Of a stretch of 32,595 nucleotides of DNA, positions 32,464 through 32,595 are shown one piece after another. The notes under the pieces are model-generated. The model saw only the letters and a list, made by a program, of their open reading frames with translations. It ran no database searches and was not told the origin of the DNA. The stretch's first letter is position 1. Every line of letters starts with the position of its first letter. The DNA lies in the NCBI GenBank assembly GCA_026390635.1, contig JAPLFO010000155.1, positions 1 to 32,595 of the forward strand. Direction: 5' to 3'. The position numbers and the translations under genes were made by a program. The stretch is from Ignavibacteriales bacterium (lineage in GTDB: Bacteria > Bacteroidota > Ignavibacteria > UBA10030 > UBA8401).

Positions 32464-32595
32464 ATGCGGATTGTAAGCGGGATATACAAAGGGCGCCGGC
32501 TCCAGCCACCTGTGAATCTGCTTGTCAGGCCAACCACCGATTTCGCCAAGGAGGGATTGTTCAATGTGTTGAATAATATGGTTGATTTTGAAGCG
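32464..32595 (+). CDS. rsmD: 16S rRNA (guanine966-N2)-methyltransferase RsmD, N-terminal part
   Basis: The frame from ATG 32464 runs off the right edge after 44 codons. It begins [16 protein letters not shown] and continues [18 protein letters not shown]. This matches the RsmD N-terminal pattern (MRIIxGxxKGRxL then RPTxxxxxExLFN) that precedes the SAM-binding fold. RsmD methylates G966 of 16S rRNA during small-subunit assembly. Only the start is present, so catalytic motifs cannot be checked. It is a housekeeping gene, 46 bases after the shortened cydB, with no obvious Shine-Dalgarno. Confidence 0.87.
   Translation, partial: MRIVSGIYKGRRLQPPVNLLVRPTTDFAKEGLFNVLNNMVDFEA

Noticed and set aside
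32418-32476. Frameshift explanation for the short CydB
   Set aside because: None of the three forward frames downstream encodes the expected CydB C-terminal motifs, so a simple frameshift does not restore the protein.

Overview
The window looks like chromosomal DNA of a Gram-negative, gliding-type secretor of the FCB superphylum, most likely Ignavibacteria/Chlorobiota-like or another deep Bacteroidota relative. Three proteins end in the type IX secretion (T9SS) type A sorting domain with the YPNPFNPST signature. Regulators, cytochrome bd and the RsmD start also fit that group. GC content is moderate (about 50%), and most starts chosen here have a recognisable Shine-Dalgarno sequence.

Region 1 (1-18092) is a catabolic locus for alginate and probably related uronate polymers. 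In order it holds: the C-terminus of a T9SS cargo protein; a secreted jelly-roll protein with a T9SS tail (possible lyase); a FadR-type GntR regulator; an SDR reductase (DEH reductase candidate); a PL17 exo-lyase; KdgF; an ExuT-like MFS uronate transporter; KduD; a sialate-O-acetylesterase-like esterase; a small PL6 lyase; a large multidomain PL6 lyase with a T9SS tail; a PL5/PL38-type lyase; KDPG aldolase; KDG kinase; and an alpha/beta-hydrolase. Read together, T9SS-exported lyases cut polymer at the surface. Periplasmic PL6, PL17 and PL5/PL38 enzymes reduce oligomers to unsaturated monouronates. KdgF opens these to the keto form, the MFS protein imports monomers, SDRs reduce them to 2-keto-3-deoxygluconate (KDG), and KdgK plus Eda yield pyruvate and glyceraldehyde-3-phosphate. 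No SusC/SusD pair is present.

Region 2 (18202-21812) is mostly minus-strand: a 56-residue membrane protein, a PH-like membrane protein, tRNA-Gln(CUG) with a duplicated 5' fragment beside it, and a six-helix zinc-ribbon membrane protein. A plus-strand lipoprotein follows. It has two larger intergenic stretches with hairpins.

Region 3 (22211-29577) is a signalling operon of five genes carrying six receiver domains, two histidine kinases and one kinase-like protein that has lost its phosphoacceptor His. It starts with an unusual TPR-like/PQY-repeat/receiver protein and ends at a strong intrinsic terminator. No DNA-binding or enzymatic output domain is seen.

Region 4 (29676-32595) is a respiratory unit: a 33-bp perfect palindrome, an Rrf2 regulator with three cluster-type cysteines, cydA and a C-terminally shortened cydB. 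The first 44 codons of rsmD follow at the right edge.
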